A stretch of 64,000 nucleotides of DNA. Origin: Halopseudomonas aestusnigri. Lineage in GTDB: Bacteria > Pseudomonadota > Gammaproteobacteria > Pseudomonadales > Pseudomonadaceae. The stretch is taken from positions 441,023 to 505,022 of the forward strand of contig NZ_NBYK01000001.1 in the NCBI RefSeq assembly GCF_002197985.1, given 5' to 3'. Of this stretch, positions 45,734-57,173 are shown piece by piece (position 1 is the first letter of the stretch; each line of letters starts with the position of its first letter). The notes under the pieces are model-generated. The model had not been told where the DNA came from. It worked only from the letters and a program-made list of their open reading frames with translations, and did not search any database. The position numbers were made by a program, and so were the translations under genes.

Positions 45734-46450
45734 ATGGCGGGAGTTGCGCGTGTGTCCTCAGGCTCGGTGTTGGCAGCGGTGCTGCTGGCAGGAGCGCTGG
45801 TCTTTATCGGATTTAGTCTGAAAACCGGGTTGCTCGAATTTCGAGGGGCCGACCGGATTGTCAGTGTCAAAGGATTGGCGGAGCGTGAGTTGCCTGCGGA
45901 CCTGGCTCTCTGGCCGATCAATTTCAGCGTTGCGGGCGACAGCCTTGATCGCCTTCAGGCAGACGTCGAATACCAGCAGGGGCTGGTACGGTCTTTTCTG
46001 CTGCTAAAGGGGTTCGAAGAGCAGGACATTCAGTTGTCGATGCCCAAGATAGTCGATCAGCACGCCAACAGTTACGGGGCTAATCTGCCGCCCGAACGCT
46101 ACCGGGCCGAGGTGACGGTTCTGGTTCGCACGGCGGATGTGAATGGCGTCAAGGCAGGCATGCAAACGGTCGGGGAGCTGGTCAAGTCGGGGGTCGCGCT
46201 TACCCAGAGTTATGAATTTCAGCCCACCTTCCTGTTCACCCAGCTGGACTCGATCAAGCCGGACATGATTGCGGACGCCACCCGTGACGCGCGAGCCGCT
46301 GCGGATCAGTTTGCCCGCGACTCCGGCACCTCCGTTGGTGCTATCCGGCGCGCCTCCCAAGGCTACTTTTCGATTGATGATGTCGATCCGTTTACTCCGG
46401 AGATCAAGCGAATTCGAGTGGTGACCAATATCGATTACAGCCTGGAGTAG
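45734..46450 (+). CDS. SIMPL domain-containing protein
   Basis: A 238-residue protein with an N-terminal membrane anchor (about 10-32) and a SIMPL (DUF541) domain: IVSVKGLAERELPADLALWP, then alternating strands and helices ending VVTNIDYSLE. SIMPL proteins are usually periplasmic, some with a role in envelope or oxidative stress; the function here is not known. It lies alone, divergent from pomAB. Confidence 0.82.
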   Translation: MAGVARVSSGSVLAAVLLAGALVFIGFSLKTGLLEFRGADRIVSVKGLAERELPADLALWPINFSVAGDSLDRLQADVEYQQGLVRSFLLLKGFEEQDIQLSMPKIVDQHANSYGANLPPERYRAEVTVLVRTADVNGVKAGMQTVGELVKSGVALTQSYEFQPTFLFTQLDSIKPDMIADATRDARAAADQFARDSGTSVGAIRRASQGYFSIDDVDPFTPEIKRIRVVTNIDYSLE

Positions 46451-46453
46451 CGC

Positions 46454-47233
46454 CTAACCTGCTGTGTGCCGGCGGACAAACTCGCTGATCTGCAGCGGCC
46501 AGCGCTGCAGGTCGCTGGCGCTGTCAATGATGTGCAACTCCGCTACGGGCAGTGCTTCAGCCAGGAGCTCCGCGCTTTGCACAGGATGAATCGGATCATT
46601 GCGCCAGCCCAGAATCAGTGTTGGAACCTTCAGCTGTTGCAGTGTGCTGCTGTCTGGCAGGTCGCAGGCGCAGGCCGCCTCGAGGATGGCGGTCAGTGTT
46701 GGTGCGTGCATCGTGCTGAGCGCCTGTTGTGACGCGGTGGCGTGTTCCGGATGGGCTTGCAGCAGCCAGTCAGGCAGGGCGGGGTTTTGCATTGTCAGGT
46801 TGACCAGACTGGTCAGGCCGCGTTGCTCGATGATACGTTGCATCTGCCGATAGCGGCGTACCTGCTTGGGGCGTGTCTGCCAGGCGGTTGGCGGGGTGGC
46901 CAGAATGAGGCAGGAGGTCAGCTCGGGGGCTGTCAGGGCTGCGAGCAGTGCGCTGGCCGCGCCCATCGAGTGGCCGCCCAGTGCGCGCGGCAACGCCGTG
47001 TGCGCGCTGGCAATGGCGAGCAAGTCGTCAGCCTGTGCACTCCACAGGTAGGCGGCGCTGTCTGTGCCTCCCGGTGAGTGCCCATGCCCGCGTGCATCGT
47101 AGCGTACTCGACATACCCCATCCTCTGCGGCGGGATGAAACCAGCCGGTGCGAGTCTCAAAGTCCATGGAGTGCATCAAGCCATGTGCCCAGACCAGAAC
47201 GGGTCCCGAGCCGGATACTGTCGTGTTGAACAT
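46454..47233 (-). CDS. Alpha/beta hydrolase lacking a clear catalytic His
   Basis: A 259-residue alpha/beta-hydrolase-fold protein with oxyanion segment WAHGLMHS, nucleophile elbow GGHSMGAAS and acid region GWRNDPIHP. The usual catalytic His after the last strand is missing: the sequence there is HIIDSASDLQRWP, where homologs often have GH followed by an aromatic or Phe. It may be a pseudoenzyme, or use another His. Its 3' end faces that of the SIMPL gene. Confidence 0.75.
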   Translation of the reverse strand: MFNTTVSGSGPVLVWAHGLMHSMDFETRTGWFHPAAEDGVCRVRYDARGHGHSPGGTDSAAYLWSAQADDLLAIASAHTALPRALGGHSMGAASALLAALTAPELTSCLILATPPTAWQTRPKQVRRYRQMQRIIEQRGLTSLVNLTMQNPALPDWLLQAHPEHATASQQALSTMHAPTLTAILEAACACDLPDSSTLQQLKVPTLILGWRNDPIHPVQSAELLAEALPVAELHIIDSASDLQRWPLQISEFVRRHTAG

Positions 47234-47343
47234 GCAGGTGTCATCATCAAGGCCGAATTGCCAGATTAACAGACGGGTATGCCGCTGACAGCCGCAAACT
47301 GCCGAATTAGACTGGCTGACTTATTTTTCCGGGGGGCGTGTTA

Positions 47344-48219
47344 ATGGATTTGGTGGCCTGGGCACATCGAGGTAGTGCCGGTTTTACCCTGCGAGGCTGG
47401 CACAGTCGGCCGAGTGGCAAACCCGTGCTGCATTTTCTGCATGGCAACGGTTTTTGCACCCGAACCTATGAGCCTATGCTGGGATTGCTGGCCGAGCAGT
47501 TCGATCTGTGGCTGTGTGACCTGCAGGGACACGGGCAGAGCGATCACGGCGGGCGCTTTGTTGGCTGGAATCGCAACGCCGAGCTGGCTGCCGAGGCTTT
47601 CAGCATGCAGGGGGCCCTGTTTGAAGATGTGCCGCGCATGGCCTGTGGTCATAGCTTTGGTGGAGTGTTGACGGCGTTGATGATGGCCCGCCAGCCGACC
47701 CTGTTCGAGCGTGCGGTGCTGCTTGATCCGGTGTTCTTTCCGCCGGGCTTGATTGCCCTGCGCCGTGGGCTGGCACTCGTTGGCCTGGATGACCACTCGG
47801 TAGCCAAGCGGGCTGCAGCGCGCAGGGACTATTGGCCAGATCGTACCGCCGCGCATGCGGGGTTGCACAATCGCGGCATGTTCAAGGGCTGGGATGAAAC
47901 GGCTTTTGAGGCGCACATCGCGCACGCTCTGCGGGATCGGGAGACTGGCGGTGTCGAGTTGTGCTGCAAGCCGGAAAGAGAGGCAGAGGTCTTTCGCAGT
48001 ATGCCATCGGCGCTGTGGTCGTCATTAAGACGGCTGACGACGCCAACGGAGATTATCTTCGGCGATCGAACCTATCCGTTTGTGATTCGTTCCGCCCGCC
48101 GTTTGGCGGCCAGTAACCGTCATGTTCGCGCGCACCAGACTGCAGGTGGTCACTGTTTCATGCTTGAGCACCCGGCCGCGGCGGCCGCGGCCGTGCGCAA
48201 ATTCCTGCTGGAAGGCTGA
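47344..48219 (+). CDS. Alpha/beta hydrolase
   Basis: A 291-residue alpha/beta-hydrolase-fold protein with oxyanion region LHFLHGNGFCTRTYEPML, nucleophile elbow ACGHSFGGVL (Ser), and a late His in AGGHCFMLEHP. The acid is probably the Asp in FGDRTYPF. The ATG at 47344 follows a run of six G; a GTG two codons upstream is less likely. The function is unknown; substrates of the family are esters, lactones or lipids. It is divergent from the other hydrolase. Confidence 0.8.
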   Translation: MDLVAWAHRGSAGFTLRGWHSRPSGKPVLHFLHGNGFCTRTYEPMLGLLAEQFDLWLCDLQGHGQSDHGGRFVGWNRNAELAAEAFSMQGALFEDVPRMACGHSFGGVLTALMMARQPTLFERAVLLDPVFFPPGLIALRRGLALVGLDDHSVAKRAAARRDYWPDRTAAHAGLHNRGMFKGWDETAFEAHIAHALRDRETGGVELCCKPEREAEVFRSMPSALWSSLRRLTTPTEIIFGDRTYPFVIRSARRLAASNRHVRAHQTAGGHCFMLEHPAAAAAAVRKFLLEG

Positions 48220-48226
48220 TTCCGGT

Positions 48227-49807
48227 TCAGGTGCTGCTGGCGTTTTCGGCCAGTAGCGCGCTGCGCTCCTGGATGCTGCGGGCAACATGCTCTGCCAGGC
48301 CCGTGCCGGCCTCACTCATGGTCAGGTAGGTATGGTCCGCGCCAGCCTGAATGATCCGGCGGGCGATGTCCTCGTACATGGCATGGGATACGATCAGTCC
48401 GTCGAAGCCCCGTGCCCGCAGTTTTTGGGTTGCGATGGTCTTGGCTTCGGCGTCGTTCATCGCGAGGATGACCGAGTGAATGTTGGGCATGTTCAGATTC
48501 TGCCAGAACACCGGGTCCTCCGCGTCTGCGAACAGCGCGCTGCGCCCTGCCTGAAGGCTGGTATCCACAGCGACCGGGTCTGAATCCAGACCAATGATGC
48601 GATAGCCTTTTTCGGCCAGGTTGTCGTAGGCGGCTCGACCGGTGCGACCCAGGCCCATGACCAGTACCTGCGCGTCCCCCAGAGTGATTGGCTGCTCGTC
48701 CGGGTGGCGGATGTCGCGCTCGAATCGCCGCAGCGAGGGGCCGATGCGCTCGTATATCGAATGTGCAACGCGGTTCAGTGGTGCCGATATGATGAACGAA
48801 AACGACACTGTCAGCGCCAGTGGCACAAGCCAGGCGGGTAGCACCAGACTGGCCATGATCAGACCGAATTCGCTGTAGTTGGTCAGCGTCAGGCTGCTCA
48901 GGAAGGCGCTGCGCGCACGCAGTTTGAAGCCGACAAACAGCAGGAAGAATAGCCCGGCTTTCAATGGCAGCAGCAATGCCATCACCAGTGCAAAGACGAC
49001 CGCGTGCTGGTCAGGCAGGCCGCCGAGCCCAATCTGCAGGAAGAAGCCGACCAGAAACACTTCCTTGAGGCTCCACAGTGATTGCGACAGTTCGCCGGCG
49101 CGTTTGTGATTGGCCAGCATTGCACCAAAGGCCAATGCGCCCAGTTCCGAGCTCAGCCCCAGCGCTTCAAAACCGACGCCGCCGACTACCAGGGCCAGCA
49201 GCAGGCCGAGCAGAACCATCAGCTCCTCGCGGCCGCTCAGGTCCAGCAGCTTAAACAGCAGTGGCCGGCACAGCGGCAGGATCAGGACCATCAGCGCCCA
49301 GCTTGACGGAGTCTTGCCGCTGGCCACGCTGATGGCTACCAGCGCGATGAGATCCTGCATGATCAGCACGCCGATCGCTACCCGGCCATGAAATGCACGC
49401 AGCTCGCGTTTGCTTTCCAGTACCTTTGCAGCCAGTACCGTGCTGGAAAACGACAGCGCCATGGCCAGCAGGATGGCCTCGCCCGCCGGCATATCCAGGA
49501 CGTACATGAAGGCTGGCAAAAACAGCGCGCTGGAAATACCGAAATGCAGCAGGCTGCCGCCAACCACCTCCGGACGTACCAGATTCTTTACCTTGAGCTT
49601 GAGGCCGACGGTGAAGAGCAGCAGCAATACGCCGAGGTGGGCGATGTGATTGAGCACATAGCTGTCTTCCGGGCCCACACCAACACGTTCCCCCAGCGCC
49701 GAGAGCGCAAAACCGGCTCCCAGGTAGCCGATCAGGGGAGGGAGGCCGGCCTGCTTCAACAGCAGGCCCAGGCCAAAAGCAAAGGCAATCCAGACTGCTT
49801 CAATCAC
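48227..49807 (-). CDS. Kef/YbaL-type cation:proton antiporter with TrkA-N domain
   Basis: A 526-residue CPA2-family protein. Residues 1-375 form a membrane domain of about twelve helices with LLLFTVGLKLKVKNLV, ALSFSSTVLAAKVLES and ALAFGAMLANHKRAGEL. Residues about 390-520 are a TrkA-N nucleotide-binding domain (VLVMGLGRTGRAAYDNLAEK, IIGLDSD). This architecture occurs in KefB/KefC (glutathione-gated K+ efflux) and YbaL; the sequence and the missing KefF/G partner suggest the YbaL-like group. It adds to the ion-homeostasis genes of the window. Confidence 0.85.
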   Translation of the reverse strand: MIEAVWIAFAFGLGLLLKQAGLPPLIGYLGAGFALSALGERVGVGPEDSYVLNHIAHLGVLLLLFTVGLKLKVKNLVRPEVVGGSLLHFGISSALFLPAFMYVLDMPAGEAILLAMALSFSSTVLAAKVLESKRELRAFHGRVAIGVLIMQDLIALVAISVASGKTPSSWALMVLILPLCRPLLFKLLDLSGREELMVLLGLLLALVVGGVGFEALGLSSELGALAFGAMLANHKRAGELSQSLWSLKEVFLVGFFLQIGLGGLPDQHAVVFALVMALLLPLKAGLFFLLFVGFKLRARSAFLSSLTLTNYSEFGLIMASLVLPAWLVPLALTVSFSFIISAPLNRVAHSIYERIGPSLRRFERDIRHPDEQPITLGDAQVLVMGLGRTGRAAYDNLAEKGYRIIGLDSDPVAVDTSLQAGRSALFADAEDPVFWQNLNMPNIHSVILAMNDAEAKTIATQKLRARGFDGLIVSHAMYEDIARRIIQAGADHTYLTMSEAGTGLAEHVARSIQERSALLAENASST

Positions 49808-49911
49808 AACCGCGTTCCATTATCCGTGTGTGGGGCCAATCATGGCCGCTCACGGCAGCCTCGTCTGCGCAGACTATATCGAACTTGGCGCGGTTTTGCC
49901 GAGTGCAGTGG

Positions 49912-49944
49912 CCAAAACGACGAACCCGGCCGGAGCCGGGTTCG
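49912..49944 (-). terminator. Intrinsic terminator of the ectoine operon
   Basis: Read leftward, CGAACCCGGC and GCCGGGTTCG form a ten-pair stem with a four-base loop, followed by TCGTTTTG. It lies 25 bases after the aspartokinase gene and ends the ectABC-ask transcript. Confidence 0.8.
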
Positions 49945-49968
49945 TGCAATGCCTTGCCGCTTTTGGCG

Positions 49969-51399
49969 TCAGGCAGCGACGATGACGTCGCCGTGATTTT
50001 CCGGCTCGATCAGCGCCCGGTGGAGGGCTGCGATGGCAGCGTCGTAGTCCTCTTCCTGCACGACGCACTGCATCTCGACCTGACGGATCGACTGGTGAAC
50101 CGCCTGGATGCTGATGCCGGCTTCGGCCAGCGCCGCTACGGTCTTGGCCAGGATGCCCTTGACCTTGAGGTCGGAGCCGATCGCCGAGACGATGGCGATG
50201 TTGTGCACGTTGACCTCGGCCATCGGATAACGCTCCTCGATCAGGCGTGAGGCGCGGTTGATCATCTTGCGTGATGCTGAAACGTAGTAGGTAATGCTGT
50301 TGGCGTCGGAGTCCTTGTTGACCACGTACAGCTTCAACTGCTTGAGCAGGCGGGTGATTTCCAGGTCGTATTCGACGTCGCCGAGCATTTCCTGATCAAA
50401 CACCTCAATGCCGAAGACATCCTTGCGGCCGGCGATGATCTCGACACAGGGTTTTTCGCTGCAGTAATCCTGGCTGATCAGTGTGCCCTGGTGTTCCGGC
50501 TCGAAGGCATTCTTGATGCGCAGGTGAATACCAGCACGGCGCAAGGTGCGCGCGGCCTTCGGGTGAATCGCCTCCATGCCCAGGTTGGACAGTTGATCCG
50601 CTACGTCATAGTTGGTCCGGCCGATGGTTACGACCTTGTCCACGCCAACCAGAGCCGGGTCGGCGCTGGAAAGATGGTATTCCTTGTGGATGATCGCTTC
50701 ACTGGCGCCGGTAGCTGCGGCAATCTGGGCGAAGGTGATCTCGCTGTAGCCGCGGTCGAAGGTGTTCATCAGGCCTTCGCTGCAATGGGTGTAGCCGGTT
50801 GCAACAACCAGTTCACTGTTGAAGTCGATCCCGGCGAAGCTGTCACGGACCATATCCTGAAAGGCCTTGGGTTCGCGCTGGTTCCAACCGGTCAGGTCGG
50901 CCAGGCGAGCATTGATGCCGTGCTTCTTCAGCGCCAGAACAGTATTGAAGGCGCTGTGTGCCTCGCCCAGTGAGGCGAGCATTTCGCGTACCTTCATCAG
51001 ATGTTCGGTCAGCTGGAAGTGGCCGTAGGAGCACAGCTGCTGCAGGCTGACCATGCAGTCGCGAACGTCGCTGATGCGGCCTTCGATGAAGCGGTTGGCA
51101 GCCTGCAACTCGTACTCGCCCTTGAACAGCTCGGCGTTCTTGGCGGTCATTGCTTGCTGGACGTTGTCCAGGGCTTCCAGCCAGGCGTCTTCGTTGTGGG
51201 CGTCGGCGAAGCGCTCGTAGACACCTGGCTCGCCGGTCTTCTTGTGTTCGAGCAGCATGTTGGTCATGCCCGAATAGGCAGAGACCACAAAAATGCGCTG
51301 GTACAGCTCAGCACCCTGACGTTGGCCAATGAAAATGTTCTGCAGTACTTCCTCGAAGCGGCTCATTGAAGTGCCGCCGATCTTCTCTACTGTATGCAT
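49969..51399 (-). CDS. ask: Ectoine-specific aspartokinase
   Basis: A 476-residue aspartokinase of the Ask_Ect type, which makes L-aspartyl phosphate for the ectoine pathway. The kinase domain begins MHTVEKIGGTSMSRFEEVL and includes SGMTNMLLEHKKTGEPGVY; C-terminal ACT domains (about 340-470) contain NIAIVSAIGSDLKVKGILAK. In ectoine clusters this enzyme is less sensitive to end-product feedback than the general one. ATG at 51399 starts at the conserved MHTVEKIGGTSM; thirteen upstream codons are not conserved. A 316-base gap separates it from ectC. Confidence 0.9.
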   Translation of the reverse strand: MHTVEKIGGTSMSRFEEVLQNIFIGQRQGAELYQRIFVVSAYSGMTNMLLEHKKTGEPGVYERFADAHNEDAWLEALDNVQQAMTAKNAELFKGEYELQAANRFIEGRISDVRDCMVSLQQLCSYGHFQLTEHLMKVREMLASLGEAHSAFNTVLALKKHGINARLADLTGWNQREPKAFQDMVRDSFAGIDFNSELVVATGYTHCSEGLMNTFDRGYSEITFAQIAAATGASEAIIHKEYHLSSADPALVGVDKVVTIGRTNYDVADQLSNLGMEAIHPKAARTLRRAGIHLRIKNAFEPEHQGTLISQDYCSEKPCVEIIAGRKDVFGIEVFDQEMLGDVEYDLEITRLLKQLKLYVVNKDSDANSITYYVSASRKMINRASRLIEERYPMAEVNVHNIAIVSAIGSDLKVKGILAKTVAALAEAGISIQAVHQSIRQVEMQCVVQEEDYDAAIAALHRALIEPENHGDVIVAA

Positions 51400-51715
51400 G
51401 GTCCTGGTTTCTGTCGTTGGTGAATGCTGGCCTGCCATCGGCAGGTCGGAGCCTCATGCTCCGCCGCGTGTACCGGTCTGTTGCTGCCCCTTGGGCGCAG
51501 CCGGCAGATTATCCACATCAAGCTGGCGTCGGAATAGATGTCTGAGTGCATCTATTTGTTGCATCAGACGCGCGGTCTGTGGGACGCGGTCACTATTGCC
51601 GTGCACCGCTGCCGGAGTCGCCATCCATCTCGGCGCTACTCCGGCCGGCATGATCTTCAATTCGGCTCTGCCATCTGGGCAGGGCGCTTGGATCATGCCC
51701 GTGGGCGGGTGCGAC
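51400..51715. other. Gene-free gap between ectC and ask
   Basis: A 316-base stretch within the ectoine cluster where other species often have ectD or closer spacing. A short leftward open frame crosses it and the end of ectC but has no ribosome binding site or family resemblance. It may contain a promoter for ask or be the remains of a lost gene. Confidence 0.4.
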
Positions 51716-52105
51716 TCAATCCATGTCGACGGGGTAGACGCCGTCCTTGTCATGAACTTCCTTGCCGCTGAGCGGCGGGTTGAAGACGCACGCCATTTTC
51801 ATGTCCTCGGTGCCACCACGCAGCATGTGCTCGTCGTGCTTGTCGAGGATGTAGAGCGTGCCCGGTCGGATCTGGTAGACCTTGCCGTCGGACAGGGTCT
51901 CGATCTCGCCGTTGCCACTCATGCAGTAGACCGACTCCAAATGGTTCTTGTAATGGATGTGGGTCTCTTTGTTGGCATAAATGGTGGTGATGTGGAACGA
52001 GAACCCCATGTTGTCGTCCTTGAGCAGCATCCGGGTGCTCTCCCAGGTCTCGGTGGCGACACGGCGCTCGGAGTTTTCACAGTCTTGCAGTGTACGTACG
52101 ATCAT
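51716..52105 (-). CDS. ectC: L-ectoine synthase EctC
   Basis: A 129-residue cupin enzyme that closes N-gamma-acetyl-diaminobutyrate into ectoine. The sequence starts [40 protein letters not shown] holds metal ligands (Glu of HLESVYC), and [17 protein letters not shown] the final His. Length matches the family. It follows ectB by 13 bases. Confidence 0.96.
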   Translation of the reverse strand: MIVRTLQDCENSERRVATETWESTRMLLKDDNMGFSFHITTIYANKETHIHYKNHLESVYCMSGNGEIETLSDGKVYQIRPGTLYILDKHDEHMLRGGTEDMKMACVFNPPLSGKEVHDKDGVYPVDMD

Positions 52106-52118
52106 GGATTCGGGTTCC

Positions 52119-53941
<1,823 letters not shown>

Positions 53942-53978
53942 AACGGGTTCCTAATGCTTATGCATAAATGCTTTTTTA

Positions 53979-54008
53979 ATAATAAACATATCCAAAAAAT
54001 TATCTCAA
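53979..54008 (-). promoter_or_regulatory. Candidate sigma-70-type promoter of ectABC-ask
   Basis: On the minus strand TTGAGA, 18 bases and TATTAT lie within a markedly AT-rich stretch 38 bases before ectA. Between the -10 box and the start is the ten-base palindrome TTATGCATAA (53958-53967), a possible operator. Osmotic induction is expected, but no ectR-type regulator gene is present in the window. Confidence 0.5.
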
Positions 54009-54196
54009 CCGGCTGTAAGTGCTGATTTTTATGGGATTTGCTCGCATGCCATATATTTATAGCTGTTAAATAGATCTGTAATGAAAGTGTTTTTTAGTAT
54101 AAAGATTTTGCCGGAAAGCCAGCTGCGGCAAGGCCTGCGCCCGGATTCGCGCATCGGGCATCGGTAAGAAGGGGAAGGGCGTCGCGGGAGGGAGCG

Positions 54197-54218
54197 CACC
54201 CGCTCGTCAGAGCGGGTG
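54197..54218. terminator. Hairpin after rhlG
   Basis: CACCCGCT and AGCGGGTG form an eight-pair stem with a six-base loop between rhlG and the ect promoter. A T-run lies on the far side only, so it is a weak terminator candidate for the leftward rhlG transcript. Confidence 0.4.
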
Positions 54219-54240
54219 ACAAAAGCAGTACGTCAGGGCG

Positions 54241-55011
54241 TTACAGGGTGAAGCCGCCATCGATGGGGATGATGTTGCCGGTCATATAGGCTCCACCAGT
54301 TCCGGCGAGCATGATCGCAAGGGCGGACATCTCCTCTTCGCGTCCCCAGCGCTTCATTGGGATGTGTTTGCAATCCTCGGCCATGGCGTCGGGATCGGAG
54401 TGAATGTGGCTGGTCATCTTGCTCGGGAACCGGCCCGGCGCAATGACGTTGACGTTGATATGTTCGCTCACCAGTTCTCGGGCCAGGTTGCGTGACAGTT
54501 GATGCACTGCCGCCTTGCTCGGGCCGTAGGAGTAGGCCTGTTCGCCGAACGAGCTGATGCCGGCAACCGAGCCGATGTTGATGATGCGGGCCGGGTTCTC
54601 GGCGCTGGCGGAGCTGCGCAGCAGCGGCAGCAGTTGCTGGATACAGCTGAACACCGAAATCACGTTCAGTTGCATGACCTTTTCCCAGCCCGATACCGGG
54701 AACTCCTCCAGCGGGGCACCCCAACTGGTGCCGGCATTGTTGACCAGAATGTCCAGTCGGTCGGTGATTGCCTGCACGTCTTCGGCCAGCTGGCGGGCGC
54801 CCTGCTCGGTGGAGAGGTCTGCAGCCAGAGCGATGCACTCGCCGTATTGGCTCAGTTGCTCGGCGGTTTGCTGGCCCTCGGCAATCTTGCGGCAGCAGAT
54901 GATGACCCGGGCGCCTGCTTCGAGATAGCCCTGGGCGATCATGCGGCCAATGCCGCGGCTGCCGCCGGTAACCAGCGCGGTACGGCCGGTCAGACTGAAA
55001 TAGTGCTGCAT
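54241..55011 (-). CDS. rhlG: Beta-ketoacyl reductase RhlG-like SDR
   Basis: A 256-residue NADP-type SDR with TGGSRGIG (cofactor), NNAG, IGSVAG (Ser) and YGPSK (Tyr, Lys). MQHYFSLTGRTALVTGGSRG, YPVSGWEKVMQLN-like and NPARIINIGSVAGISSFGEQ resemble P. aeruginosa RhlG along the whole length. RhlG reduces 3-oxoacyl substrates and was first linked to rhamnolipid precursors, though its role there is debated. Together with the phaG gene 36 kb away it points to hydroxy-fatty-acid metabolism. It lies divergent from speA. Confidence 0.88.
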   Translation of the reverse strand: MQHYFSLTGRTALVTGGSRGIGRMIAQGYLEAGARVIICCRKIAEGQQTAEQLSQYGECIALAADLSTEQGARQLAEDVQAITDRLDILVNNAGTSWGAPLEEFPVSGWEKVMQLNVISVFSCIQQLLPLLRSSASAENPARIINIGSVAGISSFGEQAYSYGPSKAAVHQLSRNLARELVSEHINVNVIAPGRFPSKMTSHIHSDPDAMAEDCKHIPMKRWGREEEMSALAIMLAGTGGAYMTGNIIPIDGGFTL

Positions 55012-55126
55012 AGGGGGTGCTCCTCGAGGTAAGTAAATCGGAGGTTGTTGTGTCGATTCTTACGGTAAACCAGCGTTCAGCAGCCACCCTAGGGTTATCC
55101 AGTGCGCAAATGCTCTGTTATGGCCG

Positions 55127-55159
55127 GCGGATGACTGTCGCTGCGAGTCATCCGCTTTT
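55127..55159 (+). terminator. Terminator-like hairpin in the speA leader
   Basis: GCGGATGACT and AGTCATCCGC form a ten-pair stem with a nine-base loop followed by TTTTCGCTT, about 90 bases before speA. No rightward gene ends here, so it may be a leader attenuator of speA or a block to read-through from the opposite side. Confidence 0.5.
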
Positions 55160-55249
55160 CGCTTATCCTGTGACGCATGGACCTGCGGAACTGTCGTCAT
55201 TATCGGCGTTCACAATGGCGAGCCAGTGACTGAGTAAAGTGAGGAAGCG

Positions 55250-57169
55250 ATGGGACCTGTTCGACGTTCGCGCAAAGAAGATGCATCTGCCTGGACCGTG
55301 GCCGACAGCCGCAGTGTTTACGGCATTCGGCACTGGGGTGCCGGGTATTTCAACGTTAATGAACAGGGTCATGTTGAGGTCATGCCACGTGGTCCGGAAG
55401 GCACGGGTATTGACCTGCATGAGCTGGTTGGTCAGCTGCGCGAAAGCGGGCTGGACCTGCCCCTGCTGGTGCGTTTCCCGGACATTCTGCAGGCACGGGT
55501 ACGGCAGTTGACCGGTGCCTTTGATCGCAATATCGAGTCGCTGGGCTACGGCAGCGGCTATACCGCGCTGTATCCGATCAAGGTCAACCAGCAGGAAGCC
55601 GTAGTCGAGAACATCATCGCCACCGAGAACGTCTCGATCGGCCTGGAAGCCGGTTCCAAACCGGAGTTGATGGCAGTGCTGGCGCTGGCGCCCAAGGGCG
55701 GCACCATCGTCTGCAATGGGTACAAGGATCGCGAGTTTATCCATCTGGCGCTGATCGGCCAGAAGCTGGGTCACAAGGTGTTCATCGTTATCGAGAAGGA
55801 GTCCGAGGTCCGGCTGGTGATCGAGGAAGCCGAAAAGCTCGGGGTGACGCCGAACATTGGGTTGCGCGTGCGCCTGTCATCGCTGGCGTCCAGCAAGTGG
55901 GCCGACACCGGCGGGGAGAAATCCAAGTTTGGGCTGTCGGCAGCGCAACTGCTGCGGGTGGTAGAGGCGTTCCGCGCGGCCAATTTGCAGGATGGGGTTC
56001 GCCTGCTGCATTTTCACATGGGGTCGCAGATTGCCAATCTGGCCGACTACCAGCATGGCTTCCGTGAGGCCATTCGTTATTTCGGCGAGCTGCGTGCGTT
56101 GGGTCTGCCGGTCGATCATATCGACGTTGGTGGTGGGCTGGGGGTCGACTACGACGGCACCCATTCGCGCAATGCCAGCTCGATCAACTACGACGTCAAC
56201 GAGTATGCCCAGACCGTCGTCGGCATGCTGCGCGACTTCTGCGATGAGCAGGGCCTGTCGCACCCGCATATCTTTTCCGAAAGCGGCCGGGCGATGACCG
56301 CGCACCATGCGGTGCTGATCGTGCAGGTAACCGATGTTGAGCGTTACAACGACGTCATGCCCCAGATTGATGATCTGGAGGCGTTGCCGCTGGTGGTGCG
56401 CAATCTGGTCAGGCTGCAGGACCAGCACGATGTCGAGATGGTGACCGAGACCTACTGGCGGGCCACCCACTATATGGCGGATGTAGCGGCGCAGTACGCT
56501 GAGGGCAAGCTGACGCTGTCGGAGAAAGCGCTGGCCGAGCAGTGCTACTACGCGTTGTGCAATCGTCTGCATACCCTGCTGAAGGCGCGCCAGCGCTCGC
56601 ATCGTCAGGTGCTGGACGAGTTGAACGACAAGATGGCCGACAAGTACATCTGCAACTTCTCGGTGTTCCAGAGCCTGCCCGATACCTGGGCGATTGATCA
56701 GGTACTGCCGATCATGCCGCTGGATCGCCTAGAGGAGGAGCCGCTGCGCAGGGCGGTGCTGCAGGATCTGACCTGTGACTCCGACGGCAAGATCCGCCAT
56801 TACGTGGATGAACAGAGCATTGAAAATAGTCTGCCGGTGCACGATCTGCGCGAGGGTGAGGACTATCTGCTGGGTATCTTCCTGGTCGGCGCCTATCAGG
56901 AGATTCTGGGTGACATGCACAACCTGTTCGGCGATACCGACTCGGTTAACGTATACCTGCGCCCGGACGGCAAGGTGGTGCACGGTGGTATCGAAACCCA
57001 CGATACCATCGAAGACATGTTGCGCTACGTGCACTTTGCCCCGGACGAACTGGTGACGCTGTATCGCGACAAGGTCTCCGGCGCCCGCCTGAGTCCGGCC
57101 GAGCGCACGCGCTTTGTGGATGCGCTGCGGCTCGGCCTGACGCGGTCGTCCTACCTGAGCGCTGAGTAA
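55250..57169 (+). CDS. speA: Biosynthetic arginine decarboxylase SpeA
   Basis: A 639-residue PLP enzyme converting arginine to agmatine, the first step of polyamine synthesis. The PLP Lys lies in [32 protein letters not shown] and [16 protein letters not shown] are the pocket segments, and [20 protein letters not shown] is in the C-terminal beta domain. Length and sequence are standard for proteobacterial SpeA. GAGGAA lies six bases before the ATG. It converges on the operon that follows. Confidence 0.95.
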   Translation: MGPVRRSRKEDASAWTVADSRSVYGIRHWGAGYFNVNEQGHVEVMPRGPEGTGIDLHELVGQLRESGLDLPLLVRFPDILQARVRQLTGAFDRNIESLGYGSGYTALYPIKVNQQEAVVENIIATENVSIGLEAGSKPELMAVLALAPKGGTIVCNGYKDREFIHLALIGQKLGHKVFIVIEKESEVRLVIEEAEKLGVTPNIGLRVRLSSLASSKWADTGGEKSKFGLSAAQLLRVVEAFRAANLQDGVRLLHFHMGSQIANLADYQHGFREAIRYFGELRALGLPVDHIDVGGGLGVDYDGTHSRNASSINYDVNEYAQTVVGMLRDFCDEQGLSHPHIFSESGRAMTAHHAVLIVQVTDVERYNDVMPQIDDLEALPLVVRNLVRLQDQHDVEMVTETYWRATHYMADVAAQYAEGKLTLSEKALAEQCYYALCNRLHTLLKARQRSHRQVLDELNDKMADKYICNFSVFQSLPDTWAIDQVLPIMPLDRLEEEPLRRAVLQDLTCDSDGKIRHYVDEQSIENSLPVHDLREGEDYLLGIFLVGAYQEILGDMHNLFGDTDSVNVYLRPDGKVVHGGIETHDTIEDMLRYVHFAPDELVTLYRDKVSGARLSPAERTRFVDALRLGLTRSSYLSAE

Positions 57170-57173
57170 GGCG

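Noticed and set aside
51454-51753. Leftward open frame in the gap between ectC and ask
   Set aside because: It overlaps the end of ectC, has no ribosome binding site and shows no known domain.
55017-55229. Small open frame in the speA leader
   Set aside because: It spans the terminator-like hairpin, has no ribosome binding site and no repeated Arg codons that would suggest a leader peptide.
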